This document shows positions 6,523-10,328 of a stretch of 10,328 nt of DNA, piece by piece. Source of the stretch: an uncultured Collinsella sp. (lineage in GTDB: Bacteria > Actinomycetota > Coriobacteriia > Coriobacteriales > Coriobacteriaceae); the NCBI GenBank assembly GCA_902489665.1, contig CABUAT010000044.1, forward strand, positions 1 through 10,328, in the 5' to 3' direction. The notes below the pieces were generated by a model. The model ran no database searches, had not been told where the DNA came from, and worked only from the letters and a program-made list of their open reading frames with translations. Position numbers and translations under genes: made by a program. How positions within the stretch are numbered: the first letter of the stretch is position 1; the number at the start of each line of letters is the position of its first letter.

Positions 6523-7929
6523 CTAGCCGTAGATGCGCTGGGGCTGCTCTTCGCCCTTTACGGAGGCTTCGGTCACAACGACCTTGGAAACGCCCTCCTC
6601 ACTGGGCAGATCGAACATTGTCTGCTGAAGCACGTCCTCGCAAATGGAACGCAGGCCGCGGGCGCCGGTCTTGCGGGCGAGCGCCATGCGGGCGATCTCA
6701 TGCAGGGCCGCATCCTCAAACTCAAGCTCAACGTCCTCGAGCTGGAACATCTTGCGGTACTGACGCACCACGGCGTTCTTGGGCTCGGTCAGGATCGACA
6801 CCAGGTCATCCTCGTCGAGCGCCTGCGTCTGGGTGACGACGGGCGTACGTCCCACAAACTCGGGGATCATGCCAAAGGCGTTGAGGTCCTGCGGGAGCAC
6901 CTGACGCAGCAGGTCGTTCTCGTCGACCGAGGTGGGGCCGGCGATCTCGGAGTTAAAGCCCACGCCCTTGTTCCCCACACGGTCGGCGATGATCTTGTCC
7001 AGGCCCACAAAGGCACCACCGCAGATGAACAGGATGTTGGTCGTGTCGATCTGCAGCAGCTCCTGCTGGGGATGCTTACGGCCGCCGGTGGGCGGAACGC
7101 TTGCCACCGTACCCTCAAGAATCTTAAGCAGCGCCTGCTGAACGCCCTCGCCCGAGACATCGCGGGTAATGGAGAGGTTCTCGGCCTTACGGGCAATCTT
7201 GTCGATCTCGTCCACGTAGATAATGCCAACCTGCGCGCGCTCAATATCGCCATCGGCGGCGTTGATGAGCTTGAGCAGGATGTTCTCCACGTCCTCGCCC
7301 ACGTAACCGGCCTCGGTAAGCGCGGTGGCGTCGGCAATGGCAAACGGCACCTCGAGGATGCGCGCAAGCGTCTGGGCGAGCAGGGTCTTACCGGTACCGG
7401 TGGGACCGAGCAGCAAAATGTTGGACTTGGCGAGCTCTACCTCGTCCATGCCGTCGTCGAACTGCGAGCCCATGCCGTCGTCAAAGGCAGACACCGCGGC
7501 GCCGCCCTCGATCACGCGGCGATAGTGGTTGTACACGGCCACCGACATGGCGCGCTTGGCGTCCTCCTGACCCATAACATAGGCCGAAAGCTCGTCATAG
7601 ATTTCGTGCGGCGTCGGCACGTGCGTGATGACCTGGCGGTCGTCCTCAAGCTCAAAGCCCTCGGTCCCGGGGTCCACGGCGGGCTGGGATGCAGCCTGAC
7701 CGTGGTCGTTGAGGAAGCCCGGCAGCTTGCCGTTGCGGGCGGCGTCCATAAAGTCCGAAGCCAGCGACTCCTCAAGGATCTCGGAGCAGGCAGCGACGCA
7801 CTCGTCACAGATAAAGATGTTGGTCGGGCCCTTTACGAGACGACGGACCTGTCCCTGCTCTTTTCCGCAGAAGGAGCAGCGGATCGGGTTGCCGTTCTCG
7901 TCAAAGTTGTCCTGCATGTTACCTGCCAT
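6523..7929 (-). CDS. clpX: ATP-dependent Clp protease ATP-binding subunit ClpX
   Basis: This 468-residue AAA+ unfoldase recognises, unfolds and threads substrates into ClpP. The N-terminal zinc-binding domain has Cys18/Cys21 and Cys41/Cys44. The AAA+ module has Walker A GPTGTGKT (175-182), the GYVG pore loop (208-211), Walker B IIYVDEID (236-243), a GRTP arginine (361) and the sensor-2 motif GARGLR (422-427). The ClpP-docking loop tripeptide appears as VGF (323-325), where many ClpX proteins have IGF. The protein is longer than E. coli ClpX (424 residues) because of an extended linker after the zinc domain (about 60-105) and an acidic, glycine-rich insert before Walker A (about 141-165) in which FDDGM occurs twice. 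The start has AAGGA 8 nt upstream. It follows clpP after a single base, so the two are almost certainly co-transcribed. Confidence 0.98.
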   Translation of the reverse strand: MAGNMQDNFDENGNPIRCSFCGKEQGQVRRLVKGPTNIFICDECVAACSEILEESLASDFMDAARNGKLPGFLNDHGQAASQPAVDPGTEGFELEDDRQVITHVPTPHEIYDELSAYVMGQEDAKRAMSVAVYNHYRRVIEGGAAVSAFDDGMGSQFDDGMDEVELAKSNILLLGPTGTGKTLLAQTLARILEVPFAIADATALTEAGYVGEDVENILLKLINAADGDIERAQVGIIYVDEIDKIARKAENLSITRDVSGEGVQQALLKILEGTVASVPPTGGRKHPQQELLQIDTTNILFICGGAFVGLDKIIADRVGNKGVGFNSEIAGPTSVDENDLLRQVLPQDLNAFGMIPEFVGRTPVVTQTQALDEDDLVSILTEPKNAVVRQYRKMFQLEDVELEFEDAALHEIARMALARKTGARGLRSICEDVLQQTMFDLPSEEGVSKVVVTEASVKGEEQPQRIYG

Positions 7930-7930
7930 C

Positions 7931-8551
7931 CTAGGCGTCCTTCGCGGCGAGATCGCGCGAGGTGACGATACGGTCGATCAAACCGTAGTCGAGGGCCTCG
8001 GCAGCAGTCAGGTAGTTGTCGCGCTCGGTATCGGCCTGGACCTTCTCAATGGGCTGGCCCGAGGCGTCGGACAGGATCTGGTTGAGCTCGCGACGGGTCT
8101 TCTTGATCTCCTCGGCCACGATCTCGATCTCGGTCTGCTGACCCTGGGCACCGCCGCTGGGCTGGTGAATCATCACCTTGGAGTGCGGCAGGCAGAAGCG
8201 CTTGCCCTTGGCGCCGGCCGAAAGCAGCACGGCGGCCATGGACGCAGCCATACCGACGCAGATGGTGGAGACCTGCGGCTTGATGAAGTTCATAGTGTCC
8301 AGAATCGCCAGGCCAGAGTAGACCTCGCCACCGGGCGAATTGATGTAGAGCGAGATATCCTTCTCGGCATCCTGGCTCTCAAGATGCAGCAGCTGGGCAA
8401 CGACCAGGTTGGCGCTGACGGAGTTGATCTCCTCGCCCAAGAAGATGATGCGGTCGTTGAGCAGGCGCGAATAGATATCGTAGCTGCGCTCGCCGCGCGG
8501 CGTCTGCTCGATAACGTATGGCACGAGGGCGGAATCGAACTTAGCGATCAT
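7931..8551 (-). CDS. clpP: ATP-dependent Clp protease proteolytic subunit ClpP
   Basis: This is the serine peptidase that forms the tetradecameric ClpP barrel and degrades proteins delivered by ClpX. With the chosen start it has 206 residues, close to the usual 195-210. The catalytic triad is Ser104 in GMAASMA, His129 in VMIHQPSGG and Asp178 in TERDNY. The INSPGGEVYSG segment forms part of the substrate-binding cleft. The start is taken as the ATG at 8549-8551 (MIAKFDSALVPYVIEQ) because GGAG lies 6 nt upstream. In-frame ATGs at 8557, 8563 and 8581 would add 2, 4 or 10 residues and have weaker binding sites. clpX follows after one base; tig lies 163 nt upstream behind a hairpin. Confidence 0.97.
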   Translation of the reverse strand: MIAKFDSALVPYVIEQTPRGERSYDIYSRLLNDRIIFLGEEINSVSANLVVAQLLHLESQDAEKDISLYINSPGGEVYSGLAILDTMNFIKPQVSTICVGMAASMAAVLLSAGAKGKRFCLPHSKVMIHQPSGGAQGQQTEIEIVAEEIKKTRRELNQILSDASGQPIEKVQADTERDNYLTAAEALDYGLIDRIVTSRDLAAKDA

Positions 8552-8597
8552 ACGCATCTCCATTTCTCTCTTGCGGACCAAATTGGTTCTAGATAAA

Positions 8598-8638
8598 CGT
8601 ACGGTGCCCGCATGCTATGCATTGGCTGGCACCGTACG
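8598..8638 (-). terminator. Hairpin between tig and clpP, possible terminator or attenuator
   Basis: CGTACGGTGCC (8598-8608) and GGCACCGTACG (8628-8638) form a perfect 11-bp stem with a 19-nt loop that itself contains GCATGC. On the minus strand it is followed by TTTATCT, a short imperfect U-tract. It may terminate tig partly, leaving clpPX under its own promoter or read-through. I saw no convincing clpP promoter in 8552-8714. Confidence 0.45.
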
Positions 8639-8714
8639 AAGCAACCGGATAACCGGCTTATAACTTTACCCCATCACGGGCGCATCCATGCGCTCGCGGA
8701 AAAGGTGGCGAGAA

Positions 8715-10013
8715 TTACTCGGCGTCCTTGGCGGTCTCGTCGACCTCGGTCACCTTGGCGTTCTCGACCAGGTGGTCGACGGCCTTGGAGCGACGGATGG
8801 ACTCGCGGACAGCAGGCATGCGGCCATCGGCGATGAACTCGGCCTTGGAAGCCTCGACGTCCTTGACGCCAGCCTTCTCGAACTCGGCGTTGATGTCGTC
8901 CTCGGTGACCTCGATCTTGAGCTCGCGGGCGAGGGCGTCGAGAGCCAGGGACTCACGGGCAACGTCGTTGGCCTGCTTGTGCAGGTCGCCGATGAACTGC
9001 TCCATGGTCAGACCGGAAGCGGGCAGCCAGGTGTCCAGGGTCATGCCGCGGGCAGCGAGGTTGGACAGGAAGTTCTGGCCAAGCTCCTCAAAGACGGACT
9101 GCTCGTAGTCGGCGTCCATCTCGTCGAGCTGCAGACGCTCGGCGAGAGCGGAGACGCAACGGTTCTCCTTCTCGGCCGGGAGGCGGGAAGCCTTGTCCTG
9201 CTCGATCTCAATCTTGATGGCGTCGCGCATAGCGTCGATGCTGTCGAAGCCAAAGTCGGACTTGACGAGCTCGTCGGTGAGCTCGGGGGTGTTGCGGACC
9301 TTGATGCCCTTGACGGTGACCTCGACGGTGTGGGTCTCGGCCTCCTCGCCCTCCTCGACCTCGTCGGTCCAGGTGACGGTCTTGACGTCGTCAACGTTAG
9401 CGCCGATCAGGGCCTCGTTGAACTCGGCGGGGTTGCTGTCGCTACCGGCGATGAGCATGCGGCCCTCGGCGGCGAAGTTGTCGGCGTTCTCGACGGCCTT
9501 GAGGTCGACGGTGACGTAGTCCTCGGCCTCGACGGCACGACCCTCGACGTCCTCGAAGGTGGCACGGTAGTTGAGGAGCATCTCAACCTGGTTGTTGATC
9601 TCGGACTCGGTGACCTCCGCAGGGGGCATCTCGATCTCGACAGCGTCGAAGGAAGAGAGCTCGGCAGCAGGACGCAGGGAGAACTCGACGGTGTAGGTGT
9701 AGTCCTCGTGATCCTTGGCGAGGTCGAGCTCCTTGTAGTCACCGTTCTTGGTGGGGACGATGTCCAGCTCGTTGAGGACGGCGGGCTCGTTGGCGGCGAT
9801 CAGGTCGTTGGTGGCCTGAGCGAGGGTAGCCTCGGCGCCAAGAGCGGAGTCGATGACCGGACGGGGGGCCTTACCGGCGCGGAAGCCCGGGAAGCGGTAC
9901 TTCTTGGCGGTGTCCTTGTAGGCCTTCTTGATCGCGGCGTCGACGTCGGCGGCCGGGATGGTGACCGTAGCGGTGAGCTTGGCGTCCTTGACGTCAGAAG
10001 CGGTGATGTTCAA
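8715..10013 (-). CDS. tig: Trigger factor, ribosome-associated chaperone and peptidyl-prolyl isomerase
   Basis: This protein binds near the ribosomal exit tunnel and shields nascent chains. It has 432 residues with the chosen start, typical for the family. The ribosome-binding signature GFRAGKAP is at residues 43-50, the FKBP-type PPIase domain spans about 160-240 with an acidic loop at 217-227, and the rest is the C-terminal chaperone domain, ending in a charged tail. Start choice: the perfect AGGAGG (10020-10025) lies inside the reading frame that opens at the ATG 10026-10028, so that ATG has no binding site ahead of it. The TTG at 10011-10013 (MNITASDVKD) is 6 nt after AGGAGG and is preferred; the GTG at 10014-10016 is only 3 nt away. 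A much longer reading frame through the tRNA is an artefact. It heads the tig-clpP-clpX group. Confidence 0.97.
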   Translation of the reverse strand: MNITASDVKDAKLTATVTIPAADVDAAIKKAYKDTAKKYRFPGFRAGKAPRPVIDSALGAEATLAQATNDLIAANEPAVLNELDIVPTKNGDYKELDLAKDHEDYTYTVEFSLRPAAELSSFDAVEIEMPPAEVTESEINNQVEMLLNYRATFEDVEGRAVEAEDYVTVDLKAVENADNFAAEGRMLIAGSDSNPAEFNEALIGANVDDVKTVTWTDEVEEGEEAETHTVEVTVKGIKVRNTPELTDELVKSDFGFDSIDAMRDAIKIEIEQDKASRLPAEKENRCVSALAERLQLDEMDADYEQSVFEELGQNFLSNLAARGMTLDTWLPASGLTMEQFIGDLHKQANDVARESLALDALARELKIEVTEDDINAEFEKAGVKDVEASKAEFIADGRMPAVRESIRRSKAVDHLVENAKVTEVDETAKDAE

Positions 10014-10019
10014 CACGTT

Positions 10020-10025
10020 CCTCCT
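10020..10025 (-). promoter_or_regulatory. Perfect Shine-Dalgarno site that decides the tig start
   Basis: AGGAGG on the minus strand lies 6 nt before TTG (10011-10013) and 3 nt before GTG (10014-10016). The upstream ATG (10026-10028) directly abuts this sequence and would translate it as Arg-Arg, so it is unlikely to be the start. Confidence 0.7.
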
Positions 10026-10103
10026 CATACTGCCCAGCTTATCTGAGGTGCTGGTACCTTTATGCAACAAGCGTCGCGAGGGCATAAGCCGACGCGGGTG
10101 CGT

Positions 10104-10187
10104 TGGTGCGGGCGAAAGGACTCGAACCTTCACGGGAATCCCACCAGAACCTAAATCTGGCGCGTCTACCAATTCCGCCACGCCCGC
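10104..10187 (-). tRNA. tRNA-Leu (anticodon UAG)
   Basis: On the minus strand the acceptor arms GCGGGCG and CGCCCGC pair over 7 bp. The D-arm is the leucine-type GGCGGAATTGGTAGAC, and the anticodon stem CCAGA/TCTGG encloses loop TTTAGGT with anticodon TAG (plus-strand 10151-10153). A long class II variable arm (GGGATTCCC) and a T-arm with TTCGAGT follow. Discriminator A (10107) and an encoded CCA (10104-10106) are present. It reads CUA and, by wobble, other CUN codons. It lies 90 nt upstream of tig on the same strand and may share its transcript. Confidence 0.97.
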
Positions 10188-10206
10188 ATGAGCGCACAGA
10201 CTAGGA

Positions 10207-10212
10207 ATGATA
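10207..10212 (-). promoter_or_regulatory. Extended -10 promoter of tRNA-Leu
   Basis: On the minus strand TGCTATCAT contains TATCAT (five of six matches to TATAAT) with the upstream TG of an extended -10. Transcription would start near 10200, about 13 nt before the tRNA. No good -35 is seen at the expected distance, which fits an extended -10 promoter. The remaining 10213-10328 shows no gene or other recognisable site. Confidence 0.5.
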
Positions 10213-10328
10213 GCAGATACGAGCGGCAAGCGCACGCACACCTTTTACAGGCTCACGACCTCACCACGAGTACAGACGATATGAGCAGGACATAAAAACA
10301 TTGAGAGCCCCTGCTGCATGAAAGACCG

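Noticed and set aside
6700..7965. Plus-strand ORF (421 codons) opposite clpX, and a 361-codon minus-strand ORF (483-1568) opposite the M24 gene
   Set aside because: Both overlap genes with complete catalytic motifs and show no recognisable domains.
8695..8714. Short palindrome GCGCATCCATGCGC near 8681-8694 and the region up to the tig stop codon
   Set aside because: The stem is short, the loop is very tight and no T-tract follows, so no function can be supported.
8688..10046. Plus-strand ORF (452 codons) opposite tig, rich in Gly, Leu, Val and Asp
   Set aside because: It is the antisense of the Glu/Ala/Asp-rich trigger factor gene. The apparent repetitiveness comes from codon bias.

Overview
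The window looks like chromosomal DNA of a high-GC Gram-positive bacterium, most probably a Coriobacteriia member such as Collinsella. That placement is an inference from the character of the proteins, the G/C-rich third codon positions and the tRNA-Leu/tig/clpP/clpX and valS/folC arrangement; no database search was possible.

Layout from right to left, since most genes are on the minus strand. A tRNA-Leu(UAG) gene (10104-10187), preceded by an extended -10 promoter, is followed by tig (trigger factor), clpP (protease subunit) and clpX (unfoldase, 1 nt after clpP). A strong hairpin terminator (6461-6501) closes the clpX transcript. Next come valS (valyl-tRNA synthetase) and folC (folylpolyglutamate/dihydrofolate synthase), separated by 280 nt that hold a minus-strand terminator-like hairpin just upstream of folC. 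The only plus-strand gene is an M24 family Xaa-Pro aminopeptidase-like protein (501-1589), convergent with folC. The genes are housekeeping: protein folding (trigger factor), regulated proteolysis (ClpXP), peptide turnover (M24 peptidase), Val-tRNA charging and folate polyglutamylation.

The unusual content is intergenic. Three different kinds of palindromic element occur, each twice. Element A (95-157 and 1614-1680) is a hairpin whose 20-nt arms are conserved between copies and whose loop is not. Element B (202-361 and 1721-1882) is about 160 nt, with 29-nt outer arms that differ between copies yet pair within each copy, around a conserved core at the same internal position. A and B occur together, 40-44 nt apart, on both sides of the M24 peptidase gene. 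Element C (3419-3519 and 6256-6371) brackets valS, 19 nt beyond its stop codon and 20 nt before its start codon, in opposite orientations. Its outer arms (16 and 26 bp, both perfect) are unrelated to each other, but its interior shares several conserved blocks and a hairpin with covarying stem. Conserved pairing with diverged sequence suggests that the folded form, as RNA or single-stranded DNA, is what is maintained. I could not match B or C to a known element from memory.

No phage, insertion sequence, CRISPR array or transposase gene is visible. The long ORFs antisense to valS, tig, clpX and the M24 gene are reading-frame shadows.
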